Under the pieces are notes generated by a model. That model searched no databases. It was not told the origin of the DNA and saw only the letters and a program-made list of their open reading frames with translations. A DNA stretch of 64,000 nucleotides from Mycolicibacterium sp. P1-18 (lineage in GTDB: Bacteria > Actinomycetota > Actinomycetes > Mycobacteriales > Mycobacteriaceae), in the NCBI RefSeq assembly GCF_008329535.1, contig NZ_NPKR01000002.1, forward strand, positions 496,001 through 560,000. Direction: 5' to 3'. Positions 35,971 to 45,004 of the stretch are shown here, piece by piece. Both the position numbers and the translations under genes were made by a program. Position 1 is the first letter of the stretch. Each line of letters starts with the position of its first letter.

Positions 35971-37155
35971 TCAGAGCCTTTCGATGATGGTGGCGTTCGC
36001 CATGCCACCGCCCTCGCACATCGTCTGCAACGCGTACCGTCCGCCGCGCTGTTCGAGGGCGTTGACCATGGTCGTCATGATGCGGGCGCCGCTGGCTCCC
36101 AGGGGGTGGCCGATGGCGATCGCGCCGCCGTTGACGTTGGTCTTGGCGAGATCGGCTCCGGTGTCGCGAGCCCAGGCGAGCACGACCGGGGCGAAGGCCT
36201 CGTTGACCTCGAACAGGTCGATGTCGGCCATCGTCAGCCCGGCGCGGGCCAGCACCTTCTCGGTCGCGGGGATCACGCCGGTCAGCATGTACAGCGGATC
36301 GGAGCCGACCACCGTGGTGGTGTGGATCCGCGCCAGCGGCCGCAATCCGAGCGCGCGGGCGGCGGCCCCGCTGGTGATCATCACCGCGGCGCTGCCGTCG
36401 GACAGCGGTGACGAGTTGCCGGGCGTGATCTCCCAGTTGATCTGCGGGAAGCGCTGGGAGTAGGCCTCGTTGAAGAACGCGGGCCGCAGTCCGGCGAGCG
36501 TCTCGACCGTGGTGCCGGGCCGGATGATCTCGTCGGTGGACAGGCCGGCGATTGGCGCCAGCTCGTGGTCGAACAGCCCGTCCTTGGTCGCGCGGGCGGC
36601 CTTCTCGTGGCTGTTGGCGGAGAATTCGTCGAGCTCGGTGCGGGACAGGCCCCACTTGGCGGCGATCAGTTCGGCGCTGATGCCCTGGGGCACGAGGCCG
36701 TCGGGATACCGGTCGGCCATGCCCTGGCCGAAGGGGTCGCTGCCCGGAAGGATCGAGCTGCCCATCACGACTCTGGACATCGACTCCACGCCCGAGGCGA
36801 TCACGACGTCGTAGGCGCCGGCCAGGACGCCCTGGGCGGCGAAACTGATTGCCTGCTGGCTGCTTCCGCACTGCCGGTCGACCGTGGTGCCCGGCACGCT
36901 CTCGGGGAAGCCGGCGCCCAGCAGCGCGTTGCGTGCGATGTTCATCGACTGGTCGCCGACCTGGGTGACCGCGCCGGCGATCACGTCGTCGACCTTCGCG
37001 GGGTCGACGCCGGTGCGCTCGACGAGCTCGCGCAGGCTGTGGGCGAGCAGGTCGACGGGCAGCACGTCGTGCAGGGCGCCGTTGGCCTTGCCCTTGCCGA
37101 CGGGCGTGCGGACGGCTCCGACGATGACGGCGTCGCGATCCGAATATGCGGACAT
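35971..37155 (-). CDS. Acetyl-CoA C-acetyltransferase (thiolase)
   Basis: A 394-residue thiolase. The nucleophilic Cys is in DRQCGSSQQ (about residue 91), the catalytic His in NEAFAPV, the second His in GHPLGASG and the second Cys in CEGGGMANA, so the active site is complete. It either cleaves 3-ketoacyl-CoA or condenses acetyl-CoA units in lipid or sterol metabolism; the exact chain length cannot be told. GAGGAG lies six bases before the ATG at 37155. It is divergent from an HxlR-type regulator across an AT-rich operator region, which suggests direct regulation. Confidence 0.92.
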   Translation of the reverse strand: MSAYSDRDAVIVGAVRTPVGKGKANGALHDVLPVDLLAHSLRELVERTGVDPAKVDDVIAGAVTQVGDQSMNIARNALLGAGFPESVPGTTVDRQCGSSQQAISFAAQGVLAGAYDVVIASGVESMSRVVMGSSILPGSDPFGQGMADRYPDGLVPQGISAELIAAKWGLSRTELDEFSANSHEKAARATKDGLFDHELAPIAGLSTDEIIRPGTTVETLAGLRPAFFNEAYSQRFPQINWEITPGNSSPLSDGSAAVMITSGAAARALGLRPLARIHTTTVVGSDPLYMLTGVIPATEKVLARAGLTMADIDLFEVNEAFAPVVLAWARDTGADLAKTNVNGGAIAIGHPLGASGARIMTTMVNALEQRGGRYALQTMCEGGGMANATIIERL

Positions 37156-37193
37156 GGTGTTCTCCTCGATGACTCGTCGCTGAGTACTACTAT

Positions 37194-37223
37194 CTATACT
37201 TAGATCTAACAACCTCGGTATAG
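37194..37223. promoter_or_regulatory. AT-rich operator region between thiolase and HxlR regulator
   Basis: Arms CTATAC (37194-37199) and GTATAG (37218-37223) flank a perfect 10-bp palindrome TTAGATCTAA (37200-37209). This is the most AT-rich stretch of the neighbourhood and lies midway between the two divergent starts. Binding by the HxlR protein is the simplest reading. Confidence 0.5.
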
Positions 37224-37253
37224 TTCAAACAACCCAGCTAGGGAGTGACGTCC

Positions 37254-37757
37254 ATGACAGTCCTGCAAGGCCGGCTCGCCGACCGCGATTCGTGGTCGCC
37301 GGTGGGACGCTGCCCGATCGAGAAGACGATGGGTCTGGTGGGCACCAAGTCGGCGATGCTGATCATGCGGGAGGCCTTCTACGGCACCACGCGCTTCGAC
37401 GACTTCGCCCGCCGCGTCGGCATCACCAAGGCCGCCACCAGCGCCAGGCTGTCCGAACTGGTCGACGCCGGACTGCTGGCCAAGCAGCCCTATCAGGAAC
37501 CCGGCCAGCGCAGCCGAGACGAGTACGTCCTGACCGAGCAGGGGACGGCGTTCATGCCCGTGGTGTGGGCGATGTTCGAATGGGGCCGAAACTACTTCGG
37601 GGACACCCGGCTTCGGCTGTCTCATCAAGGCTGCGGCGCCGAGGCGACCGTCGACGTCCGCTGCGCCGACGGCCACCACGTGCCACCCGAGGAGCTGGCG
37701 GTGCGGTTGGGGAGTGCTAGACGAGCTGCTCCCGGAACTTCTTCGCCTGGGTCATGA
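37254..37757 (+). CDS. HxlR-family winged-helix regulator
   Basis: A 167-residue regulator of the HxlR type. The signature CPIEKTMGLVGTKSAMLIMREAFYGTTRFDDFARRVGIT is followed by a winged helix with ARLSELVDAGLL and the wing residues DEYVLTEQG. The N-terminal Cys (about 20) is a position used for redox or aldehyde sensing in some members. The C-terminal 60 residues contain a further Cys pair (GCGAE, RCADG). ATG at 37254 has AGGGAG eight bases upstream. It is divergent from the thiolase, its likely target. Its 3' end overlaps the convergent BtpA-type gene by 41 bases. Confidence 0.88.
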   Translation: MTVLQGRLADRDSWSPVGRCPIEKTMGLVGTKSAMLIMREAFYGTTRFDDFARRVGITKAATSARLSELVDAGLLAKQPYQEPGQRSRDEYVLTEQGTAFMPVVWAMFEWGRNYFGDTRLRLSHQGCGAEATVDVRCADGHHVPPEELAVRLGSARRAAPGTSSPGS

Positions 37758-38538
37758 GCTCCGCGACCCGCGTCCGGTCGGCCCGGTTCTCGAAGACGCC
37801 GTCCTTCTTGAAGTAGGTGCCCACGATCGCGCCGTCGGCGATCTCGAGCTGGTCGCCGACGTTCTCGGCGCGCACGCCCGTGTTCACGAACACCGGCACC
37901 GCCCCGGCGGCGGACTTCACCACCTTCAGCGCCTCGGCGTCGGTCGGCGCCCCGGCGGTCGCACCGGACACGCAGATCGCGTCGGGCAGGGTCGCGAACA
38001 CCGTGGTGCGGGTGATGGCGGCGAGATCGCGGTCGGCGAGGTAGGTCGCCGACTCGGGCACGATGTTGAAGAACAGCTTCACGTCGGCGCCGCCCACCCG
38101 CGCGCGGTGGCGGGCGACCTCGCCGACGTTGGTGTCCCACAGACCGAAGTCGCTGGCGTAGACGCCGGTGAAGATCTCGCGGACGAACTTCGCGCCGGTC
38201 GCGACGGCGAGGTCGATCGAGGCCCGGCCGTCCCACAGCACGTTGACGCCGTAGGGCACCTCGAAGGCGGGCAGCAGCTCGCCGATGATCCGGGCCATCG
38301 TGATCGCCGTGATGGGTTCGGTCTTGGTGAGATACGGCAGGCTGAACTCGTTGGACACCATGACGCCGTCCACGCCGCCGGCCTGCAGCTCGTCGAGTTC
38401 CTCGCGGGCCCTCCGGACGACGGCGGCGATGCCGCCGGCGCCGTCGTACGCGGGGTCGCCGGGCAAGGCGGCGAGATGAAGCATGGCGATGACGGGCTTC
38501 TTGGTGGCGAAGACGTCGTCGAGCCAGGTGGTGCTCAC
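37717..38538 (-). CDS. BtpA/SgcQ-family TIM-barrel protein
   Basis: A 273-residue member of the BtpA (SgcQ) family, a predicted (beta/alpha)8 barrel. KKPVIAMLHLAALPGDPAYDG at the start, GVNVLWDG, FVREIFTGVYASDFG and a C-terminal phosphate-type loop (DGAIVGTYFKKDG) are family segments. BtpA was first linked to photosystem I in cyanobacteria; SgcQ lies in an E. coli sugar operon, and no enzyme activity is established. Here it is the last gene of a sugar ABC/kinase operon with no separate aldolase, so a role in cleaving or isomerising the phosphorylated sugar is a reasonable inference. GTG 38538 has AGAGGT upstream. Confidence 0.85.
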   Translation of the reverse strand: MSTTWLDDVFATKKPVIAMLHLAALPGDPAYDGAGGIAAVVRRAREELDELQAGGVDGVMVSNEFSLPYLTKTEPITAITMARIIGELLPAFEVPYGVNVLWDGRASIDLAVATGAKFVREIFTGVYASDFGLWDTNVGEVARHRARVGGADVKLFFNIVPESATYLADRDLAAITRTTVFATLPDAICVSGATAGAPTDAEALKVVKSAAGAVPVFVNTGVRAENVGDQLEIADGAIVGTYFKKDGVFENRADRTRVAELMTQAKKFREQLV

Positions 38539-38581
38539 TGGTGTACCTCTTTCGTTCGGGTTGTCGTTCGGACTGTCGCTG

Positions 38582-39355
38582 CTAGTCCATGTACGCGCCG
38601 CCGTTGACGGCGAGTGCCTCACCGGTGATGAACCGGGCGTCGGGGGAGAGAAGGAACGCGACGGACTTGGCGACGTCCTCGGGCTGCTCGAGTCGCTGCA
38701 GCGGCGTGTCGGCGAGCATCATGGCGCGGACGCCGTCGGTCGTGGTGCCGCGCAGCTGGGCCTCCCACTCCAACTCCCGTGACTGCATGGGCGTTTCGAC
38801 GTAGCCCGGGCAGACGCAGTTGACGGTGATCCCGTGTTCCCCGAGCTCGTACGCCATCGCCTGCGTGAGACCCACCACGCCGAACTTGGACGCGACGTAG
38901 TCGGAGAGGAACGGCACCCGGCCCTGCTTGCCCGCCATCGACGCGGTGTTGACGATGGCCCCCGCCGTCCCGCTGCGGACCATCGCTCGGGCGGCGGCCT
39001 GACCGCAGACGAAGACGCCCTTGAGGTTGACGTCCATCGTCTGGTCGTACTTCGCGATGGGTACGTCGAGGAAGCCGTGCATGAAGGAGATCCCGGCGTT
39101 GCTGACCCAGGCGTCGAGGCCCAGGCGGTCGGTCACGTCGAAGGCGACCCCGGCCGCGTCCTCCGGCGAGCTGACGTTCAGCACCGCCGACTCGTGCCGG
39201 ACGCCCTCGTCGGCGGGCAACGAGTCGGCGACCCTACGGGCCGACTCGCCGTCCACGTCGGTCACCACGACCTGCCAGGACCGCTCGGCCAGGGTGACGG
39301 CGATGGCTCGGCCGATTCCGCTGCCTGCGCCGGTGACTACGACTGTCTTGGTCAT
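38582..39355 (-). CDS. SDR oxidoreductase, probable polyol/sugar dehydrogenase
   Basis: A 257-residue classical SDR. The nucleotide motif is TGAGSGIGRAI (about 8-18), Asp after the second strand (VTDVDGES) points to NAD, NAGISF is conserved, and the catalytic pair is in YVASK. It lies between the transporter ATPase and the BtpA-type gene; its ATG shares one base with the ATPase stop (TGATG). In such operons the SDR usually oxidises an imported polyol to a ketose or a sugar to its lactone, ahead of phosphorylation by the FGGY kinase encoded upstream. The substrate is not known. Confidence 0.88.
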   Translation of the reverse strand: MTKTVVVTGAGSGIGRAIAVTLAERSWQVVVTDVDGESARRVADSLPADEGVRHESAVLNVSSPEDAAGVAFDVTDRLGLDAWVSNAGISFMHGFLDVPIAKYDQTMDVNLKGVFVCGQAAARAMVRSGTAGAIVNTASMAGKQGRVPFLSDYVASKFGVVGLTQAMAYELGEHGITVNCVCPGYVETPMQSRELEWEAQLRGTTTDGVRAMMLADTPLQRLEQPEDVAKSVAFLLSPDARFITGEALAVNGGAYMD

Positions 39356-40440
39356 CAGTGACGTCCCTCTCGATGGGTGTGGTCGCCGACGATCCGTCGG
39401 CCGGTCTGTGCGTCGAAGACGTGGACGGAGCCCGGCCGGGCCGACAGCGCGACCGTGGCGCCCTCGGTGATTCCGGACATCCGGGAGGTCTCGACGACGC
39501 TGGTCAGCTCGGTCCCCCTGGCGTCGATCGTCACGATCGCGCGCGGCCCGAGGAGTTCGACGAGCGTCACGGTGGCGTCGCCGTCCTCGGACGCCGTCGG
39601 GATCAGGTCGTCGGGCCGCACCCCCAGCGTCACGGTGTCCTTGGCGACGCTCTGGGTCACCGCGACGGTGAAACCGCTTGGCAGCGTGAACCCTTCGCCG
39701 GTGAGCTCGCCGTCGAGCAGGTTCATCTTGGGGCTGCCGACGAACGAGGCGACGAACACGTCGACGGGGGCGTCGTACACCTCGAGCGGGGTGCCGACCT
39801 GAGCGGCGCACCCGTCGCGCATCACCACCATGCGGTCCGAGAGCGTCATCGCCTCTTCCTGGTCGTGGGTGACGTACAGGCAGGTGATGCCGAGCCGGCG
39901 CTGAATCTGCAGGAGTTCGGTCCGGGTCTCCACTCGCAGTTTTGCGTCGAGGTTGCTCAGCGGTTCGTCGAACAGGAACACCGAGGGTTCCCGGATGATC
40001 GCGCGCCCGATGGCCACCCGCTGCTGCTGACCGCCACTGAGGTCCTTTGGCTTGCGCGCCATCAGCTTTCCCAGACCGAGGGACTCGGCCACCGCGTCGG
40101 CCCTGGCGAGCGCGTCGGAGCGCGGCACCTTCGAGGCCCGCAGGGGAAACGCGATGTTCTCCCGCACGGTGAGGTGCGGGTAGAGCGCGTAGTTCTGGAA
40201 CACCATGGCGATGTCACGTTCGCGTGGCTCGAGATGGGTGACGTCGCGATCGCCGATGGTGATGGTGCCCGAGGTGACGGATTCGAGCCCGGCGAGCATG
40301 CGCAGCGACGTGGACTTGCCGCACCCGGACGGGCCGACCAGAACGGTGAACGACCCGTCGGGCAGTTCCAGGTTCAGATCGCTGACGACGGGGATAGCGC
40401 CGTAGGACTTGGTGAGGTGTTCGAATCGGACTTCTGCCAT
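39355..40440 (-). CDS. Sugar ABC transporter ATP-binding protein (UgpC/MsiK type)
   Basis: A 361-residue ABC ATPase of the carbohydrate importer class. Walker A GPSGCGKST (about 36-44), Q-loop FQNYALYPH, signature LSGGQQQR, Walker B VFLFDEPLSNLDAK and the switch His in THDQ are all present. The C-terminal third is the regulatory OB domain found in MalK/UgpC proteins. It energises the two permeases encoded just upstream and may also serve other sugar importers, as MsiK does in related actinobacteria. Stop overlaps the SDR start. Confidence 0.95.
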   Translation of the reverse strand: MAEVRFEHLTKSYGAIPVVSDLNLELPDGSFTVLVGPSGCGKSTSLRMLAGLESVTSGTITIGDRDVTHLEPRERDIAMVFQNYALYPHLTVRENIAFPLRASKVPRSDALARADAVAESLGLGKLMARKPKDLSGGQQQRVAIGRAIIREPSVFLFDEPLSNLDAKLRVETRTELLQIQRRLGITCLYVTHDQEEAMTLSDRMVVMRDGCAAQVGTPLEVYDAPVDVFVASFVGSPKMNLLDGELTGEGFTLPSGFTVAVTQSVAKDTVTLGVRPDDLIPTASEDGDATVTLVELLGPRAIVTIDARGTELTSVVETSRMSGITEGATVALSARPGSVHVFDAQTGRRIVGDHTHREGRH

Positions 40441-40461
40441 GAGTGGTCGGCGACCTACCTT

Positions 40462-41277
40462 CTAGAACTTCACCGCGCCGCCGCTGATTCCCTGCACCAG
40501 CTTGCGCTGGATGAAGAAGCTCGCGACGACGACGGGGACGACGGCGATCAGGATGGCGGCACTCATGGAGCCGATCTGAACGCCACGGAACGTGTTGAAA
40601 CCGGCGATGGCCACCGGCAGGATGGCGGCCTTGCCGGGCGCCAGGATCAAGCCGTAGAAGAGGTCGTTCCACGACAGGGTGAACCCGAAGATGGCCGCGG
40701 CGCCCATGCCCGGGAAGACCTGCGGCAGAACGACGAGTCGGAAGGCGGCGAAGCGACCGAAGCCGTCGACCTGGGCCTGTTCCTCCAGGGACCGGGGCAC
40801 CGCCTCGAAGAAACCGATGAGGAACCACGTCACCACCGGCAGGACGAAGCTCAGGTGCGCGAAGATCACTGGGACCAGGGTGTCGTTGAGCCGCAGTGCG
40901 TAGGCCATTGTCAGGAACGGGAACACCAGCACTGCCGGCGGAAGCACCTGGGCGGCAAGCATTCCGAACCGGGTGGCCGTGCCGCCGGCGCGGAAGCGCG
41001 CGATGGCGTAGGCGCCCATGCCGCCGACCACGATGCTGATGCCCACCGTGACGAGCGCGACCACGGCGCTGCGCCCCGCGGCCGAGAGGATGCCGGAGGA
41101 GAGCACGTTGCGCCAGGCGTCCAGCGTGGGGGTGAACGACAGCAGGAAGGGATCGTTGAGCTGCTCCGGGTTCTTGAAGCTGGCCAGGGCGATCCATGCG
41201 ATCGGAAACAGCACCGAGATGCCGGCGGCCCACAGCAGCGCCACCCGGCAGATCGTCAGTGCCAGTGAACGTCTCAT
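40462..41277 (-). CDS. Sugar ABC transporter permease (MalG-like)
   Basis: A 271-residue inner-membrane permease with six predicted helices and the cytoplasmic EAA loop EEQAQVDGFGRFAAFRLVVLPQ that docks to the ATPase. The size and the N-terminal FPIAWIALASFKNPEQL fit the MalG (second) permease class. The ATG overlaps the stop of the partner permease as ATGA, so the pair is made in equal amounts. Confidence 0.93.
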   Translation of the reverse strand: MRRSLALTICRVALLWAAGISVLFPIAWIALASFKNPEQLNDPFLLSFTPTLDAWRNVLSSGILSAAGRSAVVALVTVGISIVVGGMGAYAIARFRAGGTATRFGMLAAQVLPPAVLVFPFLTMAYALRLNDTLVPVIFAHLSFVLPVVTWFLIGFFEAVPRSLEEQAQVDGFGRFAAFRLVVLPQVFPGMGAAAIFGFTLSWNDLFYGLILAPGKAAILPVAIAGFNTFRGVQIGSMSAAILIAVVPVVVASFFIQRKLVQGISGGAVKF

Positions 41278-42125
41278 GACTGCCTGGCCTTGTCCATCCG
41301 GCGGAACGCGACGACGATGATCGTCAGCACGACCACCAGCACGACGAACGCCATCGACGACGCCGAGCCGAGACGGAAGAACTGAATCCCGGTCTGGTAG
41401 ATGAAGTACTGCAGCGTCTGGGTCTCGGTGCCTGGCCCACCACGGGTGGTGGCGAAGACGTACTCGAAGACCTTCATGGCGTCGAGGCAGCGCAGCAGCA
41501 CCGCCACCACGAGCACCGGCGCCAGCAACGGCAGCGTCACCCGCCGCAGCACGTACCAACCGCCCGCGCCGTCCACCCTGGCCGCCTCGAGCGGTTCCTT
41601 GGGAATGGACTCCAGGCCGGCGAGCAGCAGCAGCACCATGAACGGCGTCCACTGCCAGACGTCGATGAAGGCGACGGTGAACAGCGCCCGGCCCGGTCCG
41701 AAGAAGTCGTAGTCGAGACCGACGGCGTGCAACAGGTGCGGGATCGCGCCGATCTGGTCGTTGAGCAGGAACCGGAAGATCAACCCCACGGCGATCGGGG
41801 TGATGAACATCGGCGCCAGCAGCATCGAGCGGGTGAGATCGCTTGCCCAGCGCTGCTTCTGCAGCGACAGTGCGATCGCGAGACCGATCACCAGTTCCAT
41901 GCCGACGGCCACGGCGACGAACAGCGCCGTGGTGCCGAAGGCTTGCCAGAACGCGGCGTCGCCGAAGGTGGCGGCGTAGTTCTCGGCGCCGACGAGCCGC
42001 GGGGTGCCGCGACTGGTCAGCTTGAAGTCGGTGACGCTGAGGTAGAACGCGTAGCCGAGCGGGAAGCCGACCACCCCGACGAACAGTGCGACGAGGGGGG
42101 CCACCATGCCGTGTTTGAACGTCAC
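41274..42125 (-). CDS. Sugar ABC transporter permease (MalF-like)
   Basis: A 283-residue permease with six predicted helices. The conserved cytoplasmic loop reads EPLEAARVDGAGGWYVLRRVTLPLL, and YLSVTDFKLTSRGTPRLVG after TM1 is typical of the MalF-type subunit of carbohydrate importers. GTG start at 42125, 42 bases after the binding-protein stop. It forms the membrane channel with the following permease. Confidence 0.93.
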   Translation of the reverse strand: MTFKHGMVAPLVALFVGVVGFPLGYAFYLSVTDFKLTSRGTPRLVGAENYAATFGDAAFWQAFGTTALFVAVAVGMELVIGLAIALSLQKQRWASDLTRSMLLAPMFITPIAVGLIFRFLLNDQIGAIPHLLHAVGLDYDFFGPGRALFTVAFIDVWQWTPFMVLLLLAGLESIPKEPLEAARVDGAGGWYVLRRVTLPLLAPVLVVAVLLRCLDAMKVFEYVFATTRGGPGTETQTLQYFIYQTGIQFFRLGSASSMAFVVLVVVLTIIVVAFRRMDKARQS

Positions 42126-42167
42126 GGTCGTCGCTCCTTTCGTGGGATGGTCGGCGTCACGACGGGT

Positions 42168-43493
42168 CTAGCCCTGGATCTTCTCTGCCGCGGCCTGCGC
42201 GGCGGCCAGTGCGTCGTCGACGCTCTTGGTGCCGGCGACCGCCTCGTTGAGTTCGGTGCCGACGGCCTGGATCATCTCCTCGCCGCTGGGACCCTGGCTG
42301 AGCGGTGCGGCGTTGCCGAGCATCTTCTCGACGGTCTCGTAGTAGTCCGCGCCGAGCGGGCCGTTCAGCACGGCCGGATCCTGCAGGGTGCTCTGCCGGA
42401 TGGCGGCGCCGCCCTTCTCGGTGCGCTGCACGTCGTGTGCCTTGGACGTGAGCCAGGACGTGAACGCCCACGCCGCGTCGGCGGCACCGGAGTTGGCCGG
42501 AATCGACCAGCTCCACGAGCCGAGAACCTGCTTGCCGCCGGGGATCTCGGCCAGCTTGTACTTGCCCGCCGACGGACCCGAGCCCGGTGCGTTCAGCGCG
42601 GGCAGGTTCCAGTTGTAGCTGATCATCGACGCGGCCTGGTCACTGGACACCGACCGGAACGCCTCGTCGAAGGCCCAGTTGAGGCTGTTCGGCGGCGCGG
42701 CGGTCTTGTAGGTGTCCACGTAGGCGGTGAGGGCCTGCTTCGCCTGCGGGGTGTTCAGCGTCGGCTTGCCGTCGGGGCCGTAGATGGACCCGCCCGCGGC
42801 GAACAGCCAGTTGCCCCACTCCTCGAAGATCTTGTAGCCCCGCTGCGGCTGCATCGCGATGCCCGCACGGTCGCCGACCTTGAGCGCCTTGGAGGTGCTG
42901 ACCAACTCGTCGAGGTTGGTGGGCACGGGGAGCTTGGCGGCGGTCAGGTCGTCGGCGTTGTAGAGGTAGCCCAGTGCGTAGTTGTAGAACGGCACGCCGT
43001 ACTTCACGCCGTCGACGGTGGCGATGTCGGTCAGCGGCTTGAAGAAGTCGGCGTCGTCGTAGTCGGGCGTGCTCTTGATGCGGGAGTCCAACGGCTGCAG
43101 GAAGTTCGCCTTCGCGAAGTCCACCATCCACGGGTTGTCGACGATGATGAGGTCATACGTCGGCGACGACGACTGGAACGACGAGACCAGCTTGTCGCGC
43201 ATCTGGTCGTACGTCAGGGTCTCGATGTCGACCTTGACGTTGGGGTAGTCCTTGTTGAACTCCGGCACCATCGCCTTGACGACGTCGGTGTCCGGGACGT
43301 TCTCCATGAGGATGCGGACGTTTCCCGAGACGTCCTTGGCGACCTCGCCGGTGCCCGTGGCCTGAGCCTGCTCGGGGCCTCCGCTGCCGGCGCAGGCACC
43401 GAGGATCAGGGTGAGGGCGGCCAGTAGCACCAGGACGGGCGCGGCCAGGACCGGCCGCCTCCGCCGTGGTGTCGGGTGAGTCGTTGACTTCAT
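42168..43493 (-). CDS. Sugar-binding lipoprotein (ABC transporter, SBP family 1)
   Basis: A 441-residue extracellular binding protein. The signal peptide ends in the lipobox LILGAC (Cys about 34). The mature protein has the type-I carbohydrate-binding pattern: NVRILMENVPDTDVVKAMVPEF, DLIIVDNPWMVDFAKANFLQPL and several tryptophans for sugar stacking (WGNW, WSWSIP). It captures the substrate of the transporter encoded downstream. ATG at 43493 is used; a GTG at 43502 closer to AAAGGAA is also possible. Gene order kinase, binding protein, two permeases and ATPase is collinear on one strand. Confidence 0.92.
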   Translation of the reverse strand: MKSTTHPTPRRRRPVLAAPVLVLLAALTLILGACAGSGGPEQAQATGTGEVAKDVSGNVRILMENVPDTDVVKAMVPEFNKDYPNVKVDIETLTYDQMRDKLVSSFQSSSPTYDLIIVDNPWMVDFAKANFLQPLDSRIKSTPDYDDADFFKPLTDIATVDGVKYGVPFYNYALGYLYNADDLTAAKLPVPTNLDELVSTSKALKVGDRAGIAMQPQRGYKIFEEWGNWLFAAGGSIYGPDGKPTLNTPQAKQALTAYVDTYKTAAPPNSLNWAFDEAFRSVSSDQAASMISYNWNLPALNAPGSGPSAGKYKLAEIPGGKQVLGSWSWSIPANSGAADAAWAFTSWLTSKAHDVQRTEKGGAAIRQSTLQDPAVLNGPLGADYYETVEKMLGNAAPLSQGPSGEEMIQAVGTELNEAVAGTKSVDDALAAAQAAAEKIQG

Positions 43494-43522
43494 TTGCGGC
43501 ACAGTTCCTTTCGGTTGTCGAA

Positions 43523-45004
43523 TCATCGGGGACGTCTTGCCATCGCGTGTGAGATGGGCGCCACCGCAGTTCCGAGGCGGCGCCAGTTCGCATAGGCGTC
43601 GTCGTAGACCGCCCGGCGGCTCGGATCGGGAACGACGGGTGGGTCGAAGCTGACGAACCGGGCGGCGTCGGACCAGTCGTCGAGCGCACCGACGCCGACC
43701 GCGGCGATCACCGCGGCACCAAGGGAGGCTCCGGGATGGCCGCGGACGGGCCGCATCTCGATGCCCAGGACGTCGGCGTGGATCTGCTTCCAGAGGGTGG
43801 ACTTCGAGCCGCCGTTGGTGATCATCACCCGGCTCGGCGCGATGCCGATGTCGGCGAAGACGTCGACGTGGTGCCGGAACCCGAACGCGATGGCCTCCAA
43901 CACCGACCGGTAGAGGTCGGCGCGGCCGTGGCCCAGGTGCATGCCCGCGAACACGCCACGCAGGTCGGGGTCGTGCAGGGGGCTCTTCTCACCGAGGAAG
44001 TAGGGCAGGCACAGTACCTCCGCCGGCGCGGTGGCGGCGGCTTCGTCGTCGAGGTCGGTGAGGTCGACACCGCCGACGAGGGTCTGGAACCAGCGGATCA
44101 GGCTGCCGCTGGTCGCCATGCACCCGTTCGGCAACCAGTGCCCTGGCACGGGATGGGCGTCGAGGTAGAGACGTTCGTCGACGACGCGGGTGTCGCTTGC
44201 CACCAGGATGTCGCCGGCGCCACCGAGTTTGACCAGCGCGTCGCCGGGCGAGTTCACCCCGGCCGCGAAGGCGGACAGCACGTGGTCGGCGCCCCCGACG
44301 ACCAGTGCCGTGCCTGCGGCCAGACCGGTCGATCGTGCCGCCGCGGGGCTCAATTCGCCGACCTTGGTGCCCGGGCGGTGGACGGGGGCGAGCCTGCCGG
44401 GGTCGAGATCCGCCGCCGCGAGCACGGCGGTGGCGACGTCGCCGTCGACGGTGAAGAGCCCGGACTCGAGTGCCCAGTTCTGCTCGACGTGGACGTCGGC
44501 GCCCAGCGCCGTCAGCACCCAGTCGTACGAGCCGACGAAGTGGGCCGTGCGGTCGTAGACGTGCGGCTCGTGGGTGCGCAACCACGCGGTGGTGGGCGCC
44601 ACCGACTGCTGGGTCAGCGCCGACCCCGTCATCGTCACCAGGTCCATCTCGGCCAGCGCACTCGCGAGTTCGGCGACTTCGCGGTGGGCCCGGGCGTCGT
44701 TCTGGAGGATGGCCGGGCGCAACGGTCGGCCGCGGTCGTCGAGTGCCACGACTGCGGGCACCATGCCCGTGACGGCGATCGCGGTCACCGAGTCGCCCTG
44801 AATGCCGCTGGTGTGCAACGCCTCCCGGATGGAGTCGACGACGTTGCGGTGCCATTGAGCGGTGTCGGCCTCGGCGTACCCGGGGCCGGGGGAGTGCAGT
44901 GCCGTCTCGCGGGAGGCCTGGGCGACGATGCCGAGCTCGGTGTCGAAGACGACCGTCTTGGTGCCCGTGGTGCCGACGTCGACGCCGATGGTCCTGGTGC
45001 TCAC
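43523..45004 (-). CDS. FGGY-family carbohydrate kinase, xylulokinase-like
   Basis: A 493-residue sugar kinase of the ASKHA fold. GVDVGTTGTKTVVFD (about 7-21) is the first phosphate-binding motif; GGADHVLSAFAAGV and GGSKSTLWKQIHADVLG supply the adenosine site, and the family block PYFLGEKSPLHDPDLRGVF is present. Xylulokinases and related ketose/polyol kinases share this pattern, so the substrate is probably a pentulose or similar ketose. The GTG overlaps the DeoR stop as GTGA. Its product would be acted on by the operon's remaining enzymes. Confidence 0.9.
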   Translation of the reverse strand: MSTRTIGVDVGTTGTKTVVFDTELGIVAQASRETALHSPGPGYAEADTAQWHRNVVDSIREALHTSGIQGDSVTAIAVTGMVPAVVALDDRGRPLRPAILQNDARAHREVAELASALAEMDLVTMTGSALTQQSVAPTTAWLRTHEPHVYDRTAHFVGSYDWVLTALGADVHVEQNWALESGLFTVDGDVATAVLAAADLDPGRLAPVHRPGTKVGELSPAAARSTGLAAGTALVVGGADHVLSAFAAGVNSPGDALVKLGGAGDILVASDTRVVDERLYLDAHPVPGHWLPNGCMATSGSLIRWFQTLVGGVDLTDLDDEAAATAPAEVLCLPYFLGEKSPLHDPDLRGVFAGMHLGHGRADLYRSVLEAIAFGFRHHVDVFADIGIAPSRVMITNGGSKSTLWKQIHADVLGIEMRPVRGHPGASLGAAVIAAVGVGALDDWSDAARFVSFDPPVVPDPSRRAVYDDAYANWRRLGTAVAPISHAMARRPR

